A stretch of 11,863 bases of DNA from Toxoplasma gondii ME49 (GCF_000006565.2 NW_017383901.1:1-11863), one strand, 5' to 3'. Positions 1 through 9,670 are shown, counted from the stretch's first letter. Translations and numbers: made by a program. The notes: generated from the letters alone by a model not told the origin.

Positions 1-681
1 AATAACGATCCATGAAACGAACAAAGGTGGCTTTGAAAGCAGACCTTGAAAATTTCTGCATGTGACTTGTTCATTACGAAGTGCAAGACAGGGAACAGTT
101 AGCCTCAACTACGCCAGGGCTGCGCAGCACACCAATTTCGCGTCCTCGCAACATCCTGGTATTTCTCCGTGTAGTGTCGTTAGCCGATTACTGTCACACC
201 ATACCGAAACATGTGGCACCGCCACGAACAGCAAGTAGCGAATTCGGGAACGAATGAGCATGGATATCAGACATCGGTAAAGGTTATCGCGCATCGCAGG
301 ACAGACACGCAGCCTCTGACGCGTGTCGGAAACACGTCATCGCGTAGCGTTCACCACCTGTACTCTGCATGATGTAATGCCCCCGATGAAGCGCAAAGCA
401 CCATTTCTAGTCTCCATTAGGTCCCCGTCCTGTACATATGCAGCCAAGCCGCGAAGGCCCAAAACAAATGCATACAGCGAATCATGTCTCACCCGTTCCT
501 CCATGTCCGCCAGACAACCAGACAACCCCGACGCCTGTGGCGCCCCCGAACGCAACACGTCGTCCGTTCCTGCCAGAGTGATGTCCGACCAATGGCTGGC
601 GGCCGCGCCGCAAATGGAACGTGGACATGTCACCCGCACAGCGCGTCCGCCGCCCGCTAACTACACCTCATTGCGATGACC
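1..681 (+). repeat. Degenerate long (L-type, 680-bp-like) satellite unit at the array edge
   Basis: This stretch looks unique at first, but it aligns colinearly with an L unit. At 210-225 it has the catgtggcaccgccac dyad at about the offset seen in L. At about 278-345 it follows the L core (cgcatc...gacac...ctctg...aacacgtcatcg). At 429 tcctgtaca, at 472 atacagcga and at about 536-560 ctgtggcgcc..c..aacgcaacacg match the second half of L at nearly the same spacing. The half-monomer junction falls near 350. Similarity is clear only in blocks, and roughly the first 150 bases are not confidently alignable. It is more AT-rich than the array. No gene is supported: the minus-strand frame over 337-639 lies on the repeat-derived part. 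Confidence 0.75.
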
Positions 682-1374
682 CAATCAGCAGTAGTCTCTA
701 CGCTACGTGGTGCAGCAGACGCCACGAGACACACCACCCGCCCCCGGGTCCTTTTGCTCCCTTACCTCCCGCGCCTGGGCAATACGCCCGACCATCTCCC
801 AGACAGACTACACGACGACACACAACTAATAACCTCTCACCCATCCGCGCATTTACGCGACGAGTCGCATACCATACAACGCCGGACCATGTGGCGCCGC
901 CACACCCACCACGTCGACAATTCGTGCCACAGCGACGTCGGACCTCTGGCTGTCACCTGCGGCGGAAAATAGACATCGCTACACCGCCCACACAGCGCTT
1001 CCGACGCGAGCCGACAAACCCTCAACACGTAACCTCCATCACGTGTAGTCTCTGCATGGCCTGACGTCCGAGTCGAAACACGAAACCCGCTCTCTCATTC
1101 TCGCTCACTGTCGCTTCCTGTCAACGAGCAGCCACGCCGGAAAACCACCTGCCAATCCGACACAGCGAAGCACTTCTCACGCGGCCCTCCATTCACCACC
1201 CCCCACCCCCTCATCCCACCCCGCAACCTGTAGAGCCGCCAAACGCAACACGTCGGCAGTTCGTGCCAGAGTGATGTCGGACCTCTGGCTGGCGGCCCCG
1301 TCCCAAACGCAACATGGACATGCCGCACGCACATTGCCTCCGCTGCCACCTAGCAATACCTCCTCGCGATCACC
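682..1374 (+). repeat. Unit 1, M type (693 bp: S-like half plus C-rich third-type half)
   Basis: The first half, 682-1035, resembles S units (the cccccgggtcc segment is shared with units 14, 18 and 20) and carries the TGTGGCG-C-CGCCACA dyad at 890-904. The second half, 1036-1374, has its own tagtctctgcatgg start and belongs to a distinct class shared only with unit 12. It contains a C-rich tract at 1199-1222. A 4-bp cgct insertion after the start motif is shared with units 2 and 5. Units 3 and 7 have variants of it. Confidence 0.88.
1199..1222 (-). other. Putative G-quadruplex motif, M unit 1
   Basis: On the plus strand there are C runs of 6, 5, 3 and 4 separated by a, tcat and a. The minus strand therefore reads G4-T-G3-ATGA-G5-T-G6, which satisfies the usual four-run, loop 1-7 rule for a G-quadruplex. 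Confidence 0.7.
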
Positions 1375-2064
1375 CCATCAGCAGTAGTCTCGACGCTACG
1401 TGGTGCGGCAGTTGCCTCGAGACACAGAACACGCCCGCGAGTCCGTTTCATCTCTTACCTCCGCCTCCTGAAGAATACGCCCAACAATATCGCAGACAGA
1501 CTGCACAACGACACACAATCTATAACCGCTCACCCATCCGCGCAGGTACGCGACGAGACTCATATGGGAAAAAGGCAGGACCATGTGGGGTCGCCACACG
1601 CCACAGGCGGCGTATTCCGAAACGTGTGAACTCGGATCGTTCGCTTCCGCAACTGGATTGGCCCACGCATCCCACGCCGGACACTCACTCTCTGAAGGAT
1701 ACCGACAACACGTCACCGAGGTGCAGGAACAAGTTGTCCTTTCTCCACGGGGTCGTATTCGCCTCCGAAGATGAGAGATGCTACGTCTTTCACCCTTGTA
1801 TTCCCTCCGTGAACAGCCGTCGCCACAGCAAGATTCTACCAAGCAAAGAAACACGCTGCAGCAGGCGACGCAGCGAGATTATCTCAAATGGTACCCCAGA
1901 CTGTTACCTCTCAACATCTGTGGCGGCGCCACGCGCAGGACGTCGAAAACTTGTGGCAGAGTGCCGTCGGACCTCTGGCGAGCACATGTGCCGCTAACGT
2001 AACAATGACATGCCGGTCGCACAGTGCCTCCGCCGCCTGCTAACAACACCTCATCGTGGTGACC
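1375..2064 (+). repeat. Unit 2, L type (690 bp) with a strongly diverged second half
   Basis: Halves are 1375-1725 and 1726-2064. The 160-bp L core at 1611-1770 is almost identical to the other copies. From 1771 the sequence diverges sharply from other L units, with a different internal stretch at about 1812-1900, and it lacks the gcctgc-g-gcaggc hairpin. The homologous dyad is present as GTGGCG-G-CGCCAC near 1920-1933. Confidence 0.9.
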
Positions 2065-2418
2065 CCATCAGCAGTAGTCCCGACACTACGTGGTGCGGCA
2101 GTTGCACCAAGGCACAGAACACGCCCCCGGAATTTCTTCTTCTCTTACATTCAGGACCTGAACAAAACGCCCAACAATCTCGCAGAGAGACTGCACAAGG
2201 ACACACAGCCAACAACCTCTCATCCATACGCGCATGGACTCGACGAGTCGCATACCATACAACGGCTGGGCCATGTGGCGCCGCCACACCCAACACGTCG
2301 AAAATTCGTGCCAGAGTGGCGTCAAACCTCTGGCGAGCACCCGTGTCGCAACTGCAACAATGACATGCTCGTCGCACAGTGCCTTCGCCGCCAGCTATCA
2401 ACACCTCATCGCAGTGAT
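2065..2418 (+). repeat. Unit 3, S type (354 bp)
   Basis: Single half-monomer. It shares a private subtype with unit 7: gcaccaaggcacag followed by ccggaatttcttc and cattcagg. The dyad tgtggcg-c-cgccaca lies at 2274-2288, and the preceding palindrome gactcg-a-cgagtc lies at 2237-2249. Confidence 0.92.
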
Positions 2419-3107
2419 CCCATCAGCAGTAGTCTCTACGTGGTGCGGCAGCTGTCTCGAAACGCTAAACACGCCCGCGCGTCCGTTTCTTCTCTTACCT
2501 GCGCCGCCTGACAAATACACCCAACAATGTCGCAGAGGGACTGCACAACGACACACAACCAATAACCGCTCACCCATCCGCGCAGGTACGCGACGAGACT
2601 CATACGGGAAAAAGGCAGGACCGTGTGGGGCCGCCACACGCCACAAGCGGCGTATTCCGAAACGAGTGAACTCGGATCGTTCGCTTCCGCAACTGGATTG
2701 GCCCACGCATCCCACGCCGGACACTCACTCTCTGAAGGATACCGACAACACGTCATCGAGGTGCGGGAACATGTTGTCCTTTCTCCACGGGGTCGTATTC
2801 GCCTCCAAAGATAAAAGACGCTACATCGTTCACCCTTGTATTCCCTTCCTGTACAGCCGTTGCCACGGCGTGAAAGCACTGGACATTGACACAGCCTGCG
2901 GCAGGCTATACAGCGATAATATCTTGCAACGTACCGCAGACTGTTACAACCTCCTGACAGCTGTGGCGCCACCAAACGCAACACGACGACAGATCGTGCC
3001 CGAGTGATGTCGGACGTCTGGCTGGCGGCCGCGCCACACACGCAACGTGGACATGCCGCCGCCACAGTGCCTCCGCTGCCACCTAGCAATACCTCCTCGC
3101 GATCACC
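2419..3107 (+). repeat. Unit 4, L type (689 bp)
   Basis: Halves are 2419-2765 and 2766-3107, with the core at 2651-2810 and a perfect 7-bp-arm hairpin at 2893-2907. The second half has the gttcacccttgtattccc variant (shared with units 5 and 19). The unit ends with the gtctggctggcggcc tail class that also ends unit 1. Confidence 0.93.
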
Positions 3108-3800
3108 CCATCAGCAGTAGTCTCGACGCTACGTGGTGCGGCAGTTGCCTGGAGACACAGAACACGCCCGCGAGTCCGTTTCTTCTCTTACCTCCACCTC
3201 CTGAAGAATACGCCCAACAATATCGCAGACAGACTGCACAACGACACACAACCAATAACCTCTCACCCATCCGCGCAGGTACGCGACGAGACTCATATGG
3301 GAAAAATGCAGGACCATGTGGGGTCGCCACACGCCACAAGCGGCGTATTCCGAAACGAGTGAACTCGGATCGTTCGCTTCCGCAACTGGATTGGACCACG
3401 CATCCCACGCCGGACACTCACTCTCTGAAGGATACCGACAACACGTCATCGAGGTGCGGGAACATGTTGTCCTTTCTCCACGGGGTCGTATTCGCCTCCA
3501 AAAATAAAAGACGCTACATCGTTCACCCTTGTATTCCCTTCCTGTACAGCCGTTGCCACGGCGTGAAAGCACTGGACATTGACACAGCCTGCGGCAGGCT
3601 ATACAGCGATAATATCTTGCAACGTACCGCAAACTGTTACAACCTCCTGACAGCTGTGGCGCCACCAAACGCAACACGACGACAGATCGTGCCCGAGTGA
3701 TGTCGGACGTCTGGCTAGTGCCCGCGCCACACACGCAACGTGGACATGCCGCCGGCAAAGTGCCTCCGCTGCCAGCTAGCTACACCTCATCGCGGTGACC
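3108..3800 (+). repeat. Unit 5, L type (693 bp)
   Basis: Halves are 3108-3458 and 3459-3800, with the core at 3344-3503 and the hairpin at 3586-3600. The first half matches unit 2 (same ctcgacgctacgtgg start) and the second half matches unit 4 almost base for base. Its final stretch (gtctggctagtgcccgc...) reappears in unit 10. Confidence 0.93.
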
Positions 3801-4148
3801 CCATCAGCAGTAGTCTGTACGTGGTGCGGCAGTTGCCTCGAGACACAGAAAACGCCCGCGAAACCTGTTCGTCTCTTACCAGCCGGACCTGAACAAAACG
3901 CTCGACCATCGCCCAGCCAGACTGCATAACAACACCAGCAATAACGTGTCACCGATCCGCTCATGCACTCGACGAATCGCATACCATACTACGGGAAGAT
4001 CATGTGGCGCCGCCACACCCAACACGTCGACAATTCGTGCCAGGGTGCCGTCAGACCTCTGGCGAGCACCTGCGCCGCTAACGTAACAATGACATGCCGG
4101 TTGCACAGTGCCTCCGCCGCCAGCTAACAACACCTCATCGCGGTGACC
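3801..4148 (+). repeat. Unit 6, S type (348 bp), an odd variant
   Basis: Single half-monomer with private changes: cctgttcgtctcttaccagcc, acgctcgaccatcgcccagcc and an altered region at about 3928-3960. The dyad is intact at 4003-4017. It is the extra S monomer when the unit 2-4 block is compared with units 5-8. Confidence 0.9.
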
Positions 4149-4500
4149 CCATCAGCAGTAGTCCCGACATTACGTGGTGCGGCAGTTGCACCAAGGCACA
4201 GAACACGCCCCCGGAATTTCTTCTTCTCTTACATTCAGGGCCTGAACAAAGCGCCCAACAATCTCGCAGAGAGACTGCACTACGACACCACCAATAACCT
4301 CTCATCCATACGCGCATGCACTCGACGAGTCGCATACCATACAACGGCCGGGCCATGTGGCGCCGCCACACCCAACACGTCGACAATTCGTGCCAGAGTG
4401 ATGCGGCACCTCGGGGAGCACCTGTGCCGCAACTGGAGCAATGACATGCCGGTCGCACAGTGCCTCCGCGGCCAGCTATCAACACCTCATCGCGGTGATC
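4149..4500 (+). repeat. Unit 7, S type (352 bp), unit 3 subtype
   Basis: Shares the caccaaggcacag and ggaatttcttcttc markers with unit 3. The dyad is at 4356-4370. Its tail (gatgcggcacctcgggg, then gcggccagc) matches unit 16, and it marks the start of a block repeated about 5.17 kb downstream. Confidence 0.92.
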
Positions 4501-5186
4501 CCATCAGCAGTAGTCTCTACGTGGTGCGGCAGTTGTCTCGAAACGCAGAACACGCCCGCGCGTCCGTTTCTTCTCTTACCTCCGCCTCCTGAACAAAACG
4601 CCCAACAATGTTGCAGACGGACTGCACAACGACACACAATCAATAACCGCTCACCCATCCGCGCAGGTACGCGACGAGCCTCATACCGGAAAAAGGCAGG
4701 ACCGTGTGGAGCCACCACACGCCACACGCGGCGTATTCCGAAACGAGTGAACTCGGATCGTTCGCTTCCGCAACTGGATTGGACCACGCATCCCACGCCG
4801 GACACTCACTCTCTGAAGGATACCGACAACACGTCATCGAGGTGCGGGAACAAGTTGTCCTTTCTCCACGGGGTCGTATTCGCCTCCGAAGATAAAAGAT
4901 GCTACATCTCTCTCCCTTATAATCCTTCCTGTACAGCCGTTGCCACGGCGTGAAAGCACTGGACATTGACACAGCCTGCGGCAGGCTATACAGCGATAAT
5001 ATCTTACAACGTACCCCAGACTGTTACAACCTCCTGACAGCTGTGGCGCCACCAAACGCAACACGCCGACAATTCGTGTCCGAGTGATGTCGGACCTCGG
5101 GGAGCACCTGTGCCGCAAATGAACCATGGTCGTCCCGCCCGCACAGTGCCTCCGCCGCCAGCTAACTACACCTCATCGCGGTGACC
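4501..5186 (+). repeat. Unit 8, L type (686 bp)
   Basis: Halves are 4501-4846 and 4847-5186, with the core at 4732-4891 and the hairpin at 4973-4987. The second half has the ctcccttataatcc variant. The first half is nearly identical to unit 17 (9671), closer than unit 17 is to its neighbour unit 15. Confidence 0.94.
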
Positions 5187-5535
5187 CCATCAGCAGTAGT
5201 CTCTACGTGGTGCCGCAGTTGCCTCGAGACACACCACATGCCCGCACATCCTTTTCCTCTCTTACCTCCCGCGCCTGAACATAACGCCCGAGCATCTCCT
5301 AGACAGACTGCATAACGACTCACAACCGGTAACCTCTCATCCATACGCGCATGCACTCGACGAGTCGCATACCATACAACGGCCGGACCATGTGGCGCCG
5401 CCACACCCAACACGTCGACAATTCGTGCCAGAGTGATGCGGCACCTCGGGGAGCTCCTGTGCCGCAACTGGAACAATGACATGCCGGTCGCACAGTGCCT
5501 TCGCCGCCAGCTATCAACACCTCATCGCGGTGATC
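5187..5535 (+). repeat. Unit 9, S type (349 bp)
   Basis: Single half-monomer of the major S class: gtggtgccgcagttgcc start, gagcatctcctagacag and caaccggtaacc. The dyad is at 5391-5405. Confidence 0.94.
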
Positions 5536-6222
5536 CCATCAGCAGTGGTCTCTACGTGGCCCGGGAGGTGTCTCGAAACGCAGAACACGCCCGCGCGTCC
5601 GTTTGTTCTCTTACCTCCGCCTCCTGAACAAAACGCCCAACAATGTCGCAGGCGGACTGCACAACGACACACAATCAATAACCGCTCACCCATCCGTGCA
5701 GGTACGCGACGAGACTCATATGGGAAAAAGGCAGGACCATGTGGGGCCGCCACACGCCACAAGCGGCGTATTCCGAAACGAGTGAACTCGGATCGTTCGC
5801 TTCCGCAACTGGATTGGACCACGCATCCCACGCCGGACACTCACTCTCTGAAGGATACCGACAACACGTCATCGAGGTGCGGGAACATGTTGTCCTTTCT
5901 CCACGGGGTCGTATTCGCCTCCGAAGAAAAATGATGCTACATCTCTCTCCCTTATAATCCTTCCTGTACAGCCGTTGCCACGGCGTGAAAGCACTGGACA
6001 TTGACACAGCCTGCGGCAGGCTATACAGCGATAATATCTTGCAACGTACCGCAAACTGTTACAACCTCCTGACAGCTGTGGCGCCACCAAACGCAACACG
6101 ACGACAGATCGTGCCCGAGTGATGTCGGACGTCTGGCTAGTGCCCGCGCCACACTCGCAACGTGGACATGCCGCCGGCAAAGTGCCTCCGCTGCCAGCTA
6201 ACTACACCTCATCGCGGTGATC
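5536..6222 (+). repeat. Unit 10, L type (687 bp), mosaic
   Basis: Halves are 5536-5881 and 5882-6222, with the core at 5767-5926 and the hairpin at 6008-6022. The start shows the gtggcccgggagg variant. The middle resembles units 8 and 11, whereas from about 6030 to the end it matches the tail of unit 5 almost exactly (ttgcaacgtaccgcaaactg, then ctggctagtgcccgc). That points to conversion or unequal exchange. Confidence 0.92.
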
Positions 6223-6908
6223 CCATCAGCAGTAGTCTCTACGTGGTGCGGCAGTTGTCTCGAAATGCAGAACACGCCCGCGCGTCCGTTTCTTCTCTTA
6301 CCTCCGCCGCCTGAAGAATACACCCATCAATGTCGCAGACGGACTGCACAACGACACACAATCAATAACCGCTCACCCATCCGCGCAGGTACGCGACGAG
6401 ACTCATACGGGAAAAAGGCAGGACTGTGTGGGGCCGCCACACGCCACAAGCGGCGTATTCCGAAACGAGTGAACTCGGATCGTTCGCTTCCGCAACTGGA
6501 TTGGCCCACGCATCCCACGCCGGACACTCACTCTCTGAAGGATACCGACAACACGTCATCGAGGTGCGGGAACAAGTTGTCCTTTCTCCACGGGGTCGTA
6601 TTCGCCTCCGAAGATAAAAGATGCTACATCTCTCTCCCTTATAATCCTTCCTGTACAGCCGTTGCCACGGCGTGAAAGCACTGGACATTGACACAGCCTG
6701 CGGCAGGCTATACAGCGATAATATCTTACAACGTACCCCAGACTGTTACAACCTCCTGACAGCTGTGGCGCCACCAAACGCAACACGTCGACAGATCGTG
6801 CCCGAGTGATGTCGGACCTCGGGGAGCACCTGTGCCGCAAATGAAACATGGTCGTCCCGCCCGCACAGTGCCTCCGCCGCCAGCTAACTACACCTCATCG
6901 CGGTGACC
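6223..6908 (+). repeat. Unit 11, L type (686 bp)
   Basis: Halves are 6223-6568 and 6569-6908, with the core at 6454-6613 and the hairpin at 6695-6709. It directly follows another L unit, so the S unit expected from the 1035-bp alternation is absent here. Confidence 0.93.
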
Positions 6909-7600
6909 CCATCAGCAGTAGTCTCTACGTGGTGCCGCAGTTGCCTCGAGACACACCACATGCCCGCACATCCTTTTCCTCTCTTACGTCCCGCGCCTGA
7001 ACAAAACGCCCGAGCATCTCCTAGACAGACTGCATAACGACTCACAACCGGTAACCTCTCATCATACGCGCATGCACGCGACGAGTCGCATATCATACAC
7101 CGGCCGGACCATGTGGCGCCGCCACACCCAACACGTCGACAAATCGTGCCACAGCGACGTCGGACCTCTGGCTGTCACCTGCGGCGGAGCTTAGGCATCG
7201 CTACACCGCCCACACAGCGCTTCCGACGCGAGCCGACAAACCCACAACACGTAACCTCCATCACGTGTAGTCTCTGCATGGCCTGACGTCCGAGTCGAAA
7301 TACGAAACCCGCACTCTCATTCTCGCTCACTATCGCTTCCTGTCAACGAGCAGCCACGCCGGAAAACCACCTGCCAATCACACACAGCGAAGCACTTCTC
7401 ACCCGGCCCTCCATCCACCACCACCCACCCCCTAATCCCACCCCGCAACCTGTGGAGCCGCCGAACGCAACACGTCGGCAGTTCGTGCCAGAGTGATGTC
7501 GGACCTCTGGCTAGCTAGTGCCCGCGCCACACACGCAACGTGGACATGCCGCCGGCACAGTGCCTCCACTGCCAGCTATCAACACCTCATCGCGGTGATC
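6909..7600 (+). repeat. Unit 12, M type (692 bp)
   Basis: The first half, 6909-7257, starts as a major-class S unit very like unit 9 (dyad at 7112-7126), then switches near 7147 to an M-specific tail shared with unit 1 (gtgccacagcgacgtcgg). The second half, 7258-7600, carries the C-rich tract at 7424-7444. A ctagctag doublet occurs near the end, at about 7511-7518. Confidence 0.9.
7424..7444 (-). other. Putative G-quadruplex motif, M unit 12
   Basis: C runs of 3, 5, 3 and 4 with loops a, taat and a. The minus strand again fits a four-run quadruplex although the tract differs by several substitutions from the copy at 1199-1222. Confidence 0.7.
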
Positions 7601-8286
7601 CCATCAGCAGTAGTCTCTACGTGGCCCGGGAAGTGTCTCGAAAAAGGGAACAGGCCCGCGCGTCCGTTTTTTCTCTTACCTCCGACACCTGAAAAATACA
7701 CCAAACAATGTCGCAGACAGACTGCACAACGACACACAATCAATAACCGCTCACCCATCCGCGCAGGTACGCGACGAGACTCATACGGGAAAAAGGCAGG
7801 ACCGTGTGGGGCCGCCACACGCCACAAGCGGCGTATTCCGAAACGAGTGAACTCGGATCGTTCGCTTCCGCAACTGGATTGGCCCACGCATCCCACGCCG
7901 GACACTCACTCTCTGAAGGATACCGACAACACGTCATCGAGGTGCGGGAACAAGTTGTCCTTTCTCCACGGGGTCGTATTCGCCTCCGAAGATAAATGAT
8001 GCTACATCTCTCTCCCTTATAATCCTTCCTGTACAGCCGTTGCCACGGCGTGAAAGCACTGGACATTGACACAGCCTGCGGCAGGCTATACAGCGATAAT
8101 ATCTTACAACGTACCCCAGACTGTTACAACCTCCTGACAGCTGTGGCGCCACCAAACGCAACACGTCGACAATTCGTGCCAGAGTGATGTCGGACCTCGG
8201 GGAGCACCTGTGCCGCAAATGAAACATGGTTGTCCCGCCCGCACAGTGCCTCCGCCGCCAGCTAACTACACCTCATCGCGGTGACC
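7601..8286 (+). repeat. Unit 13, L type (686 bp)
   Basis: Halves are 7601-7946 and 7947-8286, with the core at 7832-7991 and the hairpin at 8073-8087. It begins with the gtggcccgggaag variant and has a private aaaaagggaacagg segment. It is the first unit of the regular higher-order block. Confidence 0.94.
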
Positions 8287-8635
8287 CCATCAGCAGTAGT
8301 CTCTACGTGGTGCCGCAGTTGCCACGAGACACACCACACATCCCCGGGTCCGTTTCTTCTCTTACCTTCACGGCCTGAGCAAAACGCCCGAGCATCTCCT
8401 AGACAGACTGCATAACGACTCACAACCGGTAACCTCTCAGCCATATGCGCATGCACTCGACGAGTCGCATACCATACAACGGCCGGGCCATGTGGCGCCG
8501 CCACACCCAACACGTCGACAATTCGTGCCAGAGTGATGCGGCACCTCGGAGAGCACTTGTGCCGCAACTGGAACAATGACATGCCGGTCGCACAGTGCCT
8601 CCGCCGCCAGCTATCAACACCTCATCGCGGTGATC
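8287..8635 (+). repeat. Unit 14, S type (349 bp)
   Basis: Major S class with the cgggtccgtttcttctc variant, which resembles the L sequence at that place. The dyad is at 8491-8505. Confidence 0.94.
8491..8505. other. Perfect 15-nt dyad TGTGGCG-C-CGCCACA (S reference copy)
   Basis: Seven-base arms around one central base. The identical dyad occurs in all S units and in the first halves of both M units (890, 2274, 4003, 4356, 5391, 7112, 8491, 9526, 10561, 11597). L first halves hold a related dyad at the same place (cgtgtgg-5 nt-ccacacg in several copies). L second halves hold the palindrome gtggcgccac. This is a candidate protein site or hairpin; no binding factor is known to me. Confidence 0.8.
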
Positions 8636-8866
8636 CCATCAGTAGTAGTCTCTACGTGGTGCGGCAGTTGTCTCGAAACGCAGAACACGCCCGCGCGTCC
8701 GTTTGTTCTCTTACGTCCGACGCCTGAACAAAACGCCCAACAATGTCGCAGACGGATTGCACAACGACACACAACCAATAACCGCTCACCCATCCGCGCA
8801 GGTACGCGACGAGCCTCATACCGGAAAAAGGCAGGACCGTGTGGAGCCACCACACGCCACACGCGG

Positions 8867-9026
8867 CGTATTCCGAAACGAGTGAACTCGGATCGTTCGC
8901 TTCCGCAACTGGATTGGCCCACGCATCCCACGCCGGACACTCACTCTCTGAAGGATACCGACAACACGTCATCGAGGTGCGGGAACAAGTTGTCCTTTCT
9001 CCACGGGGTCGTATTCGCCTCCGAAG
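8867..9026 (+). repeat. Conserved 160-bp L core (reference copy)
   Basis: It runs from cgtattccgaaacg to gtattcgcctccgaag. It is present once in each of the ten L units at 1611, 2651, 3344, 4732, 5767, 6454, 7832, 8867, 9902 and 10937. Each copy is exactly 160 bp, without any indel and with only a few substitutions. It straddles the boundary between the two half-monomers (about 8981/8982). Function unknown; it could be a binding region or simply the best-homogenised segment. Confidence 0.9.
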
Positions 9027-9107
9027 ATAAAAGATGCTACATCTCTCTCCCTTATAATCCTTCCTGTACAGCCGTTGCCACGGCGTGAAAGCACTGGACA
9101 TTGACAC

Positions 9108-9122
9108 AGCCTGCGGCAGGCT
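9108..9122. other. Perfect hairpin AGCCTGC-G-GCAGGCT in the L second half (reference copy)
   Basis: A 15-nt inverted repeat with seven-base arms. It is conserved perfectly in eight of ten L units; unit 17 has one mismatch and unit 2 lacks it. About 22-34 bp upstream there is a second small inverted repeat, gccgt-tgcc-acggc (9071-9084). S units lack both. Confidence 0.75.
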
Positions 9123-9321
9123 ATACAGGGATAATATCTTACAAAGTACCCCAGACTGTTACAACCTCCTGACAGCTGCGGCGCCACCAAACGCAACGCG
9201 TCGACAGATCGTGCCAGGGTGATGTCGGACCTCGGGGAGCCCCTGTGCCGCAAATGAAACATGGTCGTCCCGCCCGCACAGTGCCTCCGCCGCCAGCTAA
9301 CTACACCTCATCGCGGTGACC

Positions 9322-9670
9322 CCATCAGCAGTAGTCTCTACGTGGTGCCGCAGATGCCTCGAGACACACCACACGCCCACACATCGTTTTCCTCTCTTAC
9401 CTTCCGCGCCTGAACATAACGCCCGAGCATCTCCTAGACAGACTGCATAACGACCCACAACCGGTAAGCTCCCATCCATAGGCGCATCCACTCGACGAGT
9501 CGTATGCCATACGACGGCCGGGCCATGTGGCGCCGCCACACCCAACACGTCGACAATTCGTGCCAGAGTGATGCGGCACCTCGGGGAGCACCTGTGCCGC
9601 AGCTGTAACAATGACATGCCGGTCGCACAGTGCCTCCGCGGCCAGCTATCAACACCTCATCGCGGTGATC
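9322..9670 (+). repeat. Unit 16, S type (349 bp)
   Basis: Major S class. The dyad is at 9526-9540. Private substitutions create a perfect 7-bp-arm hairpin, gtcgtat-gcc-atacgac, at 9499-9515 that other S units lack. Confidence 0.94.

Larger units (their letters stand above)
8636..9321 (+). repeat. Unit 15, L type (686 bp)
   Basis: Halves are 8636-8981 and 8982-9321, with the core at 8867-9026 and the hairpin at 9108-9122. I used this copy to show that the two halves are homologous: they align along their length from the start motif to the aacgc..acg..gac end segment. Confidence 0.95.

Noticed and set aside
337..639. A 100-codon minus-strand frame in the left flank as a possible real gene
   Set aside because: It lies on the degenerate satellite half-monomer and aligns with the corresponding satellite frame; no family is recognisable.
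2234..3700. Long open frames in L units on both strands (up to about 257 codons plus, 217 codons minus)
   Set aside because: They overlap each other on both strands, their ends move between copies, and they follow the repeat. The composition is stop-poor and there is no recognisable domain. Changes between copies in the most regular frame (the 63-codon one in the L core) are largely amino-acid changing.
8839..9030. A 63-codon plus-strand frame kept in all ten L units
   Set aside because: It coincides with the conserved core, so retention is explained by DNA-level identity. Differences among copies are mostly non-synonymous (Gly/Ser, Arg/His, Gln/His, Ala/Asp), and unit 10 loses the stop.
9101..9129. 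Bacterial-type promoter look-alike (ttgaca followed by tataca/tataat)
   Set aside because: The spacing is wrong (15 bp to tatacagg) and the context is a eukaryote-type satellite; it recurs only because the repeat recurs.
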